From: Cytophagaceae bacterium
GTDB lineage: Bacteria; Bacteroidota; Bacteroidia; Cytophagales; Spirosomataceae
Assembly (NCBI GenBank): GCA_016722655.1
Contig: JADKIR010000004.1
Coordinates: 2,914,001-2,978,000 of the forward strand
Direction of reading: 5' to 3'
DNA: 64,000 bases
The translations under genes were made by a program, and so were the position numbers. The notes under the pieces are model-generated. The model saw only the letters and a list, made by a program, of their open reading frames with translations, ran no database searches and was not told where the DNA came from. This document shows, piece after piece, positions 8,463-16,376 of the stretch; position 1 is the stretch's first letter; the number at the start of each line of letters is the position of its first letter.

Positions 8463-9305
8463 TTGAAAGAAAAAATCGCAGTAATAACCGGAGCAACGTC
8501 CGGAATTGGAAAATCAACCGCTTTTAAGATGGCCTCTTATGGCACTCATTTGGTGCTGATAGTGAGAGATTTGTCAAAAGGTCAAACCGTAAAATCCGAG
8601 ATTTTGAAGGGTTATCCGGAGGCCAAAGTTGACCTGGTTGAAGGTGATTTGGCTTCTTTGTTTTCATTAAAAAAAGCAATAGAGAAAATCAAACTACAGT
8701 ATCCGGTAATAGACTTACTGATAAATAATGCCGGGGGAGTTTTTGAAAAAAAGATAATGACTGTGGATGACCTGGAAATGGGATTTCAGGTCAACCATTT
8801 GGCACATTTTTATCTGACCTATGAGCTATTACCTAATATTTTGAAATCATCAGATGCCCGGGTAATCAATTTATCTTCTGAGGCTCATCGTATGGGTAAG
8901 ATTGATTTTGAAAATCTTAATACCGAGAAAAAATTCAATACCTGGCTGCAATATGGAGCCACAAAGCTCATGAATCTGCTGTTTACCAAGGCCTTGGCCA
9001 ATAAATATGCTGCTCAGGGTTTGGTTTCTTTTGCGGTGCATCCAGGAGTAGTGAGGACGGGCTTTGGTGCAAACAATTCAGGATGGTTGAAATATTTCAA
9101 TAAAATGCCATTTATTATTTCACCTGATGAAGGTTCCAAAACTACTGTTTATTGTGCAACTCAAACCAGGGATAAACTCAGCAACGGCGATTATTATAAG
9201 AAATCAAAGAAAAGTAGTTCTTCAGGCAATTCCCAAAGCATTGAGGTAAGAGACAAACTTTGGGAGGTTTCCGTACAAATACTTCAGGAAAAGGGTTTTC
9301 TCTGA
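8463..9305 (+). CDS. SDR family NAD(P)-dependent oxidoreductase (retinol dehydrogenase-like)
   Basis: Classical short-chain dehydrogenase of 280 residues. The cofactor motif TGATSGIG is at 9-16, NNAGG near 90, and the catalytic Ser lies in INLSSEAH with Y164 and K168 in YGATK. HPGVVRTGF is the usual loop after the active site. The N-terminal length fits a TTG start at 8463 with AAGGAAAA just upstream; no ATG lies in a better position. Sequence style matches the retinol dehydrogenase/WW-domain-oxidoreductase-like group, which is often NADP-dependent. Substrate unknown. It follows the GH109-type gene by 50 bp and may be co-transcribed with it. Confidence 0.9.
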   Translation: MKEKIAVITGATSGIGKSTAFKMASYGTHLVLIVRDLSKGQTVKSEILKGYPEAKVDLVEGDLASLFSLKKAIEKIKLQYPVIDLLINNAGGVFEKKIMTVDDLEMGFQVNHLAHFYLTYELLPNILKSSDARVINLSSEAHRMGKIDFENLNTEKKFNTWLQYGATKLMNLLFTKALANKYAAQGLVSFAVHPGVVRTGFGANNSGWLKYFNKMPFIISPDEGSKTTVYCATQTRDKLSNGDYYKKSKKSSSSGNSQSIEVRDKLWEVSVQILQEKGFL

Positions 9306-9311
9306 GAATTT

Positions 9312-9845
9312 TCAGAGAATGATCCCTTCAATTTTTGTAGAATCGGCTTTTCCGAAAAATAATTTCTGATAACCTTCTGCACTGTACGATTGCAGTTTAT
9401 TGTCTTTTAAAATCAATTTAAGTTTCGTTTTTGATTCAAAAAGATAATTATTCATGCCTGATTCCAGCTCTACCTGTTCGGTCATTCCTAAAGAATCTTT
9501 TTTGACAATAAGGTATTTAATTGGGGCATTTTCTCCTTCTTTCAACTTGTATTTGTCGGTAAATCCTATCTTTTCGGTAACATAGGAGTTTTTTAAGCCC
9601 GATTTATTAATGTCAGCCTCGATGAAAACCTCCAACTCTTTATTCCAATCGGTTTTTTCAAATTCTTTGCTCTCTTTTTTGCTGCCAATTTGCCAGTTTT
9701 TTAAAAGCCTAGGTTGTTTTTGATTCAAATCCCCAATTTGTGAGGTAACAAGACCTTTTAAATCGAAATAATTAATTTCAGATTTCTCAATTTTTTTGTC
9801 ACAACCTATTGCAATCAGAGCCAAAAAAAATATTATTTTTTGCAC
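9312..9845 (-). CDS. Hypothetical lipoprotein downstream of glgE
   Basis: A 177-residue protein starting MQKIIFFLALIAIGCDKK, a lipoprotein signal with Cys at residue 15. The body is rich in charged residues and beta-prone. I do not recognise a family. It lies 12 bp downstream of glgE in the same direction, so it is very likely co-transcribed. No functional tie to alpha-glucan metabolism is visible beyond position. Its 3' end faces the SDR gene only 6 bp away, with no clear terminator between them. Confidence 0.65.
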   Translation of the reverse strand: MQKIIFFLALIAIGCDKKIEKSEINYFDLKGLVTSQIGDLNQKQPRLLKNWQIGSKKESKEFEKTDWNKELEVFIEADINKSGLKNSYVTEKIGFTDKYKLKEGENAPIKYLIVKKDSLGMTEQVELESGMNNYLFESKTKLKLILKDNKLQSYSAEGYQKLFFGKADSTKIEGIIL

Positions 9846-9857
9846 AATTTTTATTTA

Positions 9858-11831
9858 TCAGTGATGAATATCCTCGATTCTGAACAAATGAAAAGGCAAA
9901 ATAAAAGGATCCAGAGCCACAAAATTTTGCTCGCCTTTCCATGTATATTTTGCTCCGGTGATCAAATCATGCACAATGAATGACTCTTCCTGCCCTTTTC
10001 CAATCTTCCAGAGTGGCAGATGAATGTTACCGGATTGGGTTTGATAAGTGTCTAAATTAGTGACAATCAGGAGGCGGTTTCCATTTTCATGCGTTTTTAA
10101 ATAAGCCATAATATTAGGATTATCTACCGCACAAAAATCGATATTATCTGTTATCTGCAAGGCAGAATTTTCCTTTCTGATTCGGTTTACGTGCGTGTAC
10201 ACATACGTAATTTTATTGCGTTTTTCCCAGTCCCAATATTTGATTTCGTATTTTTCCGAATCTTTATATTCTTCTTTTCCCGGGTTTCCTTCACATACCA
10301 AATATTCATAAGTTGGTCCAAATACCCCATAATTGCTCGAAAGTGTTGCTGCCAGAAAATATCTTAACAAATAGAGCGGCTCATGACCGGTCTGCATACT
10401 AAATGTATTGATATCATGCGTATTAGGCCAAAAATTTGGTCTGAAATAATGTCTCATATCAGTTTTGGTGAGCTCATTCATATAGCTTTCCAGATCTGAT
10501 TTTGAGTTTCTCCAGGCATAATAGGTATAAGACTGTGTAAAACCAACCTTTGCAAGTTGTTGCATCACTTTAGGCTTGGTAAATGCCTCTGAAAGGAATA
10601 TCATTTCGGGATACACCTCTCTGGTTTCAGCAATTACCCATTCCCAAAAACCAAATGCCTTGGTATGCGGATTATCCACTCTGATTATTTTCACACCCCA
10701 TTCAGCCCAGGTGAATATTACATTTTTCAGCTCTTGCCAGAGATTTTGCCAGTCTTCAGTTTCAAAATTCACCGGGTAAATATCCTGATATTTTTTAGGA
10801 GGGTTTTCGGCATATTTTATAGTTCCATCCGGTAAAATCTTAAACCAATCGGGGTGTTCTTTTACCCATGGGTGGTCAGGAGAACATTGGATAGCCAGGT
10901 CAAGAGCGATTTCGAGATCCATATCCTGACAAGCTTTCACAAGTTTTTTGAAATCTTTCAGTGTTCCCAGTTCAGAATGAATCGCGGTGTGACCACCTTC
11001 GGCTGAGCCAATGCCGTAAGGTACTCCAGGCTCATCGGGTTTGCATTCTGTGGCGTTGTTTTTTCCTTTTCGAAATGTAGTACCAATCGGGTGAACTGGA
11101 GGCAGATATACCACATCAAAACCCAATTCCTTAACTCTCGGCAATAACTTTATTACATCATTAAAAGTCCCGTGTTTACCTTCTTCTCTTGCGGCTGATC
11201 TTGGGAAGAATGAGTACCAGGCCGAAAACTCAGCTTTATTTCTATCGGTGAAAATACTTCTGGTTTCACTTTCCAACATATTTTCTTTCAATGGGTAATT
11301 ATCAATCCATTGATGGACTTTTTCACTCAAACAAAACCAAACAGCCTCCTGATATCTTAACGGGTCTTTCAGAATAGAGATGGCATCGGTTATTTCTTTT
11401 TTGTCATCTTTATCTGCGATTTTTTTTACTTTTTCCAGAATCTCAATTCCTACCAGTAATTCTACCACAAGGTGGAGTCCTGCTTTTATTTTGGCTTCAA
11501 CTTCATGTTGCCAGGTGGCAAAATGGTCAACCCATGCCTGGAATTTGAATTCATAAAATCCAATTTTTTCGGTTACAAAAAAACCTTCATATCTGTCCTC
11601 CTGGATACCGTACATTTTTGACTCCATCCAATTTTTTTCTGATACGTGTTTTGATAGTAACCTAAAACCCAGGTTGTCGTGTCCATCGACCAAAATATCG
11701 GCCTGAGCATATATTTTCCTTCCTGTTATAGATTTGGTTGGGTATTTTCCGTTATTAATTTCAGGGCTTAAATTCTCAATTACGGGTCTGATTTTTCCGT
11801 TCTTTGGTAAAGATAAAGCGTTTTTTGTCAT
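9858..11831 (-). CDS. glgE: Alpha-1,4-glucan:maltose-1-phosphate maltosyltransferase
   Basis: GlgE (GH13_3) extends alpha-1,4-glucans from maltose 1-phosphate. At 657 residues the length fits. The N-terminal domain (1-~190) is the DUF3416-type beta-sandwich with an inserted helical segment. The catalytic barrel begins at ~200 with FSAWYSFFPRS and KELGFDVVYLPPVHPIG. The nucleophile is D386 in IIRVDNPHTKAF and the acid/base E415 in FLSEAFTKP, close to the positions in characterised GlgE enzymes. The second-strand triad region NTHDINT is present. The usual partners TreS/Pep2, GlgB and GlgC are absent from the window, so the source of maltose 1-phosphate lies elsewhere. It forms an operon with the lipoprotein 12 bp downstream. 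Confidence 0.95.
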   Translation of the reverse strand: MTKNALSLPKNGKIRPVIENLSPEINNGKYPTKSITGRKIYAQADILVDGHDNLGFRLLSKHVSEKNWMESKMYGIQEDRYEGFFVTEKIGFYEFKFQAWVDHFATWQHEVEAKIKAGLHLVVELLVGIEILEKVKKIADKDDKKEITDAISILKDPLRYQEAVWFCLSEKVHQWIDNYPLKENMLESETRSIFTDRNKAEFSAWYSFFPRSAAREEGKHGTFNDVIKLLPRVKELGFDVVYLPPVHPIGTTFRKGKNNATECKPDEPGVPYGIGSAEGGHTAIHSELGTLKDFKKLVKACQDMDLEIALDLAIQCSPDHPWVKEHPDWFKILPDGTIKYAENPPKKYQDIYPVNFETEDWQNLWQELKNVIFTWAEWGVKIIRVDNPHTKAFGFWEWVIAETREVYPEMIFLSEAFTKPKVMQQLAKVGFTQSYTYYAWRNSKSDLESYMNELTKTDMRHYFRPNFWPNTHDINTFSMQTGHEPLYLLRYFLAATLSSNYGVFGPTYEYLVCEGNPGKEEYKDSEKYEIKYWDWEKRNKITYVYTHVNRIRKENSALQITDNIDFCAVDNPNIMAYLKTHENGNRLLIVTNLDTYQTQSGNIHLPLWKIGKGQEESFIVHDLITGAKYTWKGEQNFVALDPFILPFHLFRIEDIHH

Positions 11832-12026
11832 TCAGTTAAAAATATTTTCGGTGCAAAAATAATTCAATTTGAGTTTATTCATTGCAGTTTATTATATTTT
11901 CGGAAATTTTTAAAACTATATTGGCAGAATTAAAACTTAAGATTGTTTAAAATGAATTGTAATTTTTAAAATTTGGACCTCTGGTGTTTTTTAAGTGTTT
12001 GAAATTCAATATTGTATAAAACAGAA

Positions 12027-12704
12027 ATGAAAAAGATAATATTTTTGATGTTAATTATTCCTGCGGCTTTTGCTCAGGGAATAAGTGGTGCCTGGCGGGC
12101 AGAAGAGAATGATTTGAAAATTTTGCTGATAGCCTCTGAAAACTATTTTACGCTGACCACCTATAAAACAAATGAATTTTTGGAGACATGGGGCGGTAAA
12201 TATGAACTAAGCCAAACCGGTGAATTTCTGACTGACATTGAATTTCATTCCAGCAAACCTTCGCTGGTTAATTCGGTTCAAACTTATAATATTTTACATA
12301 AAAAAAAGAGCCTTGAATTAAATGATGTGAAATTTGAAAAGGTTTCTGAAAAAGACAATGCCCTCACAGGTTTATGGAAAATTACCGCCAGAGCCAATCC
12401 TGAAGGAGAAATGAACCCAATGCAGGCCGGACCAAGAAAAACCTTAAAAATCATGGGCGGTGGGTGCTTTCAATGGTTTGCTATCAATACTTCAACCCGT
12501 GAATTCTCGGGTACCGGTGGTGGCACCTATATTTTGAAAGACAAAAAATATATTGAAAAAATTGAGTTCTTTTCAAGAGACAATGCAAGGGTAGGGGCAG
12601 AGCTTAGTTTTGATGCCGATATTGCCGATGGCAAATGGCAACATTCAGGAAAAAGCTCAAAAGGTGATCCAGTCAGAGAGATTTGGACCAAAATTAGTTT
12701 TTAA
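12027..12704 (+). CDS. Secreted protein of unknown function (DUF4488-like)
   Basis: I chose the ATG at 12027 over a TTG at 12012 because MKKIIFLMLIIPAAFAQ is a clean signal peptide cleaved after AFA. The mature protein of ~208 residues has two similar halves that each begin GxW (SGAWRAEE near the N-terminus, TGLWKITAR in the middle). The second half has TLKIMGGGCFQWFAIN, GTGGGTY and IEFFSRDNAR. These blocks resemble small exported beta-barrel proteins of Bacteroidota (DUF4488-like). Function unknown. Its last 11 bp overlap the 3' end of the convergent membrane protein gene, without a visible terminator. Confidence 0.65.
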   Translation: MKKIIFLMLIIPAAFAQGISGAWRAEENDLKILLIASENYFTLTTYKTNEFLETWGGKYELSQTGEFLTDIEFHSSKPSLVNSVQTYNILHKKKSLELNDVKFEKVSEKDNALTGLWKITARANPEGEMNPMQAGPRKTLKIMGGGCFQWFAINTSTREFSGTGGGTYILKDKKYIEKIEFFSRDNARVGAELSFDADIADGKWQHSGKSSKGDPVREIWTKISF

Positions 12705-14100
12705 TAACATATATTCCTGGTTCAGAATTACTATATTTTTCTCCTAAATCAGGCAGGTTTTTGAAGATAGATGGCATTACTTTTTCATTATCAATAATAA
12801 CATCAGGCATATCCTTTTTTAAATTATTATAAATATTAGCCAGACTCATATAATTATTCGGGTTTTCAAAATCGAGCTTTGCCAGTTCCCAGTTTACATA
12901 CCCTGTAGCCATATCCAGGTTTTTGTAAGATATTATTTGTGAGCCTGTTACAAATATTTTTTTGCCATTATATTTTTCATAATTGTTATTTTCAGTTGCT
13001 CTGGCATCTTTTAAAATGGGTAAGGTGAATCCCCCAATTGGTTTGGCACCCAGAATAAACAAAGTAACTGAGGCAAAAAAGAAAAACAGAAAAGTAAGTT
13101 CAGGAATCAGGAGATTTTTGGAATGTACAAAATAACCTGAGATAAAAAATGCCATTGGTGCCATTAAAAATAATAGCTTGCCGGGAGTTAAGTCACCGGA
13201 AATAAAGAAAGCAATGGTACTGAAGATAATCAGGATCAGAAGCATTTGGTGCGAGCGGTTCTGAAAACTATTGTAACGCATTCCTCTTAAAACTTTATAC
13301 ACCCCAAAAACCGTCAAGATTACCGGAAGAACAATTACAAATACCAGGTCTTTGAGTTTTAGCCAACTAAAGTTACTGAATTGAGGGATATTGAAAAGCC
13401 ACACATTGGTAAACTCAGAATTTATGTCGTTGAAATAGAAAAATAAATAAGTAAAAAAAATCGGCAATAAAAATGCGAGAATAACCATGAAAGTCTGGCG
13501 GATATTGATACCTGTATAAAGAAAAAGTACGATGACATTGAAAATAATAAAAATGCCCGCCGGAAAATAAAATAATGAGGCAATGCCAAAGTAAAGTCCA
13601 GTTTCGAACACATCATCGCCAACACCATCACGCCTTTCTATTTGTCTTAGTGTTGCATTTAAAGCCACCAGAAAAAACAGATTGGAAAGCAGAATGGGCG
13701 AAAGTTTTATCATGTCAAAAGACAAATGAACAAGTATCAGAAATATTAAACCCGGAATGTAGTTTTTATCATTAAACAAGTTTCTGCGATTTACCATAAA
13801 AACAAAAATCAAGGTTTCAATCACCACCAAAACTGTGGCGACGGTGTCATAAACAAACTGATTTTTAGTAGCCCAAAGGTCAATTAACCTAAAGAAATAA
13901 GCTGAGAGCGGACCAGTTTGGGTGAGTATTTCAGAGTATAATTTCATGCCTTCATTGAGTTTTTGACCCACCAGCATCTGCTCCAGTTCACTGTTGAGCA
14001 TGGGTAGCGGCGATGCCCAAAATGGCAATCTGATCAGAAACAAAATCAGAAAAAGTGTAATTACCTGAAATATCGAATTAATTTTAAAAAACGTTAACAA
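12694..14100 (-). CDS. Polytopic membrane protein (DUF6427-like)
   Basis: A 468-residue integral membrane protein with about ten to twelve hydrophobic segments up to residue ~360 (VITLFLILFLIRLPF, ATVLVVIETLIFVFMV, LVFVIVLPVILTVFGVYKV and others). A soluble C-terminal segment of ~100 residues begins around KDARATENNNYEKYNG. The layout resembles conserved Bacteroidota membrane proteins of the DUF6427 type and, more distantly, GT-C-like folds. I see no diagnostic catalytic motif. It would act in the inner membrane. It is isolated, with a 203-bp gap before the divergent rbfA operon. Confidence 0.65.
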   Translation of the reverse strand: MLTFFKINSIFQVITLFLILFLIRLPFWASPLPMLNSELEQMLVGQKLNEGMKLYSEILTQTGPLSAYFFRLIDLWATKNQFVYDTVATVLVVIETLIFVFMVNRRNLFNDKNYIPGLIFLILVHLSFDMIKLSPILLSNLFFLVALNATLRQIERRDGVGDDVFETGLYFGIASLFYFPAGIFIIFNVIVLFLYTGINIRQTFMVILAFLLPIFFTYLFFYFNDINSEFTNVWLFNIPQFSNFSWLKLKDLVFVIVLPVILTVFGVYKVLRGMRYNSFQNRSHQMLLILIIFSTIAFFISGDLTPGKLLFLMAPMAFFISGYFVHSKNLLIPELTFLFFFFASVTLFILGAKPIGGFTLPILKDARATENNNYEKYNGKKIFVTGSQIISYKNLDMATGYVNWELAKLDFENPNNYMSLANIYNNLKKDMPDVIIDNEKVMPSIFKNLPDLGEKYSNSEPGIYVIKN

Positions 14101-14303
14101 GACCTTATATATTAAAGGGTGATAAAAATGGCTTGTAAATTACCGTATTTTCCGTGCCCGAAAATCACAACACCGATACAAAAATATCAATTGGCACACT
14201 GATAAACCAAAAAATACCATGATATTTGCAGTTTATTTAGATTTATACGTAAAATCAGAATCTGTAGGGTTCTTTAAAATATGTCCCCGGGCATAAAAAA
14301 CTG

Positions 14304-14678
14304 ATGGAGTCGAAGCGGCAAAAACAAGTAGGGAAGTTGATTCAGAAAGATTTAGGAGATATTTTTTTGAGAGATATTAAGGCCATTTTCGAGGATGACT
14401 TCGTAACCATTACCGAAGTCAAGGTTTCGCCTGATCTCAGCATTGCAAAGGTGTATCTGAGTTTTTTGAAAGGGCAAAAAAGAGAGCAGATTTTGGAAAG
14501 TATCAGAGAAAATTCAAAGAAAATCAGAGGATTGTTTGGAAACAAAGCCAAAAACCAACTCCGGATTATTCCAACTTTTCGATTTTATATTGATGATACA
14601 GCCGAATATGCTCAGAAAATAGAAGAACTCTTCGCCAATATTCATATTCCGCCCGCCGACGAAAATACTGAAGATTAA
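14304..14678 (+). CDS. rbfA: Ribosome-binding factor A
   Basis: RbfA binds the free 30S subunit and is needed for late 16S rRNA 5'-end maturation and cold adaptation. The 124-residue protein has the family start (RQKQVGKLIQKDLGDIF), the KH-type core (VTITEVKVSPDLSIAKVYLSFL), and the RIIPTFRFYIDDTAEYAQKIEELF block. It is first in a five-gene run (rbfA, permease, secreted protein, M1 aminopeptidase, radical SAM) with gaps of 4, 2, 12 and 0 bp. Coupling of rbfA with a LolC/E-like permease is a common Bacteroidota arrangement. Confidence 0.96.
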   Translation: MESKRQKQVGKLIQKDLGDIFLRDIKAIFEDDFVTITEVKVSPDLSIAKVYLSFLKGQKREQILESIRENSKKIRGLFGNKAKNQLRIIPTFRFYIDDTAEYAQKIEELFANIHIPPADENTED

Positions 14679-14682
14679 ACTT

Positions 14683-15897
14683 ATGTCTTTATCTTTTTTT
14701 ATAGCAAAAAAATACTTTCTATCTAAGAAAAAGAGAAGCTTCATCAACTTTATTTCTCTCATTTCGATGTTGGGAATTGCACTGGGTTTAACTGCTCTCA
14801 TTGTGATATTGTCGGTGTTTAATGGTCTGGAAGATCTCAACCGCCAGATTTTCAAAGCTTTTGATCCCGACCTTAAAATTACCTCAATTTCCAAAAAAGA
14901 TTTTCTGCCCGAAAGTGGACTTTTGCAAAAAATCAAAGCCATAAACGGAGTTAAATATCTGTCCGAAGTATATCAGGATAAAGCGTTAGCACGCAGCAAT
15001 GACGCCCAAATGATCGTAGTTCTTAAAGGAGTAGATACTACTTTTGAAAACAATCTTGAAATGCAAAAAGCTCTTTTTGAGGGTGATATGAAGATTTTTA
15101 AAGACGGCAGACCCACCGCATATGTGGGTGGAGGAGTTTATACAGCCCTTGATTTGAAAGTTAATGATTTTCTGTATCCTTTGACTTTATTATATCCTAA
15201 AATGCAGCCACTAAATGTGCTGAATCCTGAAGAAAATATAAACCAATCTACGCTGGAAGTGGCAGGAGCGTTTGTTTTGGAACAACAATATGATAATCAT
15301 GTAATCGTACCTCTTCAAATTGTGGAGTCGCTCACCGAAAAAGAAGGGAAGAGAACGGCTATTGAAATCACGCTCAAAGAAAATATAGATGCCAGTGGTG
15401 TAAAAAAAGAGATTTCCGGAATATTAGCTTCAAATCTGCAAATCAAAGACCGGGATGAGCAAAATGCTCCATTACTCAAGGCCATTAAAATAGAAAAATT
15501 GTTTATTTTTATTGCTTTGTTTTTTATTGTGGGAATAGCCTCCTTCAATATTTTTTATTCTTTGAGTATGTTGGTTATAGATAAAAAAGATGATATAAAA
15601 ACTTTGTCATCTCTTGGAGCCACAAAATCATTGATTAGAGCAATATTCCTTGCCGAAGGTCTATTGGTGGCCATTGTAGGCATAGTATTAGGCTTGATTT
15701 TAGGATTGGGCATAAGTTATTTACAACAAAAAATCGGGTTTGTAAAGCTTGGTATGGAATACGCCCTGGTTGATGCTTACCCGGTTGAGATTCGGACGAG
15801 TGATGTGTTTTTATCGGTTATTGGCATATTTGTGATAACTGTCCTGGCATCTGTTTTACCTGCAACACGGGCAACTAAATTTATGATTAACAACTAA
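14683..15897 (+). CDS. ABC transporter permease, LolC/LolE/FtsX-like
   Basis: A 404-residue inner-membrane permease of the MacB/LolCDE class. The first membrane helix is at ~20-45 (FISLISMLGIALGLTALIVILSVFNG). A periplasmic MacB-PCD-like domain follows (~50-265), then three helices near the C-terminus (LFIFIALFFIVGIASFNIFYS; LLVAIVGIVLGLILGLGI; VFLSVIGIFVITVLASVLPA). The FNGLEDL block after helix 1 is typical of lipoprotein-releasing permeases. It probably works with a separate LolD-like ATPase to move lipoproteins out of the inner membrane. It starts 4 bp after rbfA and is likely co-translated with it. Confidence 0.88.
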   Translation: MSLSFFIAKKYFLSKKKRSFINFISLISMLGIALGLTALIVILSVFNGLEDLNRQIFKAFDPDLKITSISKKDFLPESGLLQKIKAINGVKYLSEVYQDKALARSNDAQMIVVLKGVDTTFENNLEMQKALFEGDMKIFKDGRPTAYVGGGVYTALDLKVNDFLYPLTLLYPKMQPLNVLNPEENINQSTLEVAGAFVLEQQYDNHVIVPLQIVESLTEKEGKRTAIEITLKENIDASGVKKEISGILASNLQIKDRDEQNAPLLKAIKIEKLFIFIALFFIVGIASFNIFYSLSMLVIDKKDDIKTLSSLGATKSLIRAIFLAEGLLVAIVGIVLGLILGLGISYLQQKIGFVKLGMEYALVDAYPVEIRTSDVFLSVIGIFVITVLASVLPATRATKFMINN

Positions 15898-15899
15898 TT

Positions 15900-16364
15900 A
15901 TGAAATTTTTAAAAATATTAGGATTGTTGTTTTTGGTGCTTTTTTCAATTACTGCAATAGGGCAAACGTTCAAAGAAAAAGTACCGTCCCGAAAATATAT
16001 ATTGTTGACTGACAAAGTGGATACTTTAAGCCAGATAAAGTTTATTCCTTATGCTCAGGAAAAAGTGTCGCTCAATACCATGATCTGGACATTTAAACCC
16101 AATGGTCGTATTGAGTACGACTATCAGTCTTCAGAAGACATAGAGGCTTGTGCCGGTGTTGATTTTCTTGACCTTGATGTTGATGCTTGTTTTTGGCGGT
16201 TAAATCCGGCCACGCATTCTATTACGCTTACTTTAAAGGGCGGTTTCTCGAGCATTGATGATTTTGTATTGAAAAATGAATATGATTTTCAAAATGAGGA
16301 AGATGGATTCAGCCTGGTTTTGAAAAAGAAAATATTATATAAAAACCTTAATCCTGACCGATAA
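15900..16364 (+). CDS. Small secreted protein of unknown function
   Basis: 154 residues starting MKFLKILGLLFLVLFSITAIGQ, a signal peptide cleaved near GQ. The mature domain is beta-rich with two Cys (EACAGVDFLDLDVDACFW) that could form a disulfide in the periplasm. A pattern like TFKPNGRIEYDYQSS is reminiscent of lipocalin-like small domains, but I do not recognise a named family. It lies 2 bp after the permease stop and 12 bp before the aminopeptidase, so it belongs to the same transcript. Confidence 0.6.
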   Translation: MKFLKILGLLFLVLFSITAIGQTFKEKVPSRKYILLTDKVDTLSQIKFIPYAQEKVSLNTMIWTFKPNGRIEYDYQSSEDIEACAGVDFLDLDVDACFWRLNPATHSITLTLKGGFSSIDDFVLKNEYDFQNEEDGFSLVLKKKILYKNLNPDR

Positions 16365-16376
16365 CAAATCATTAAA

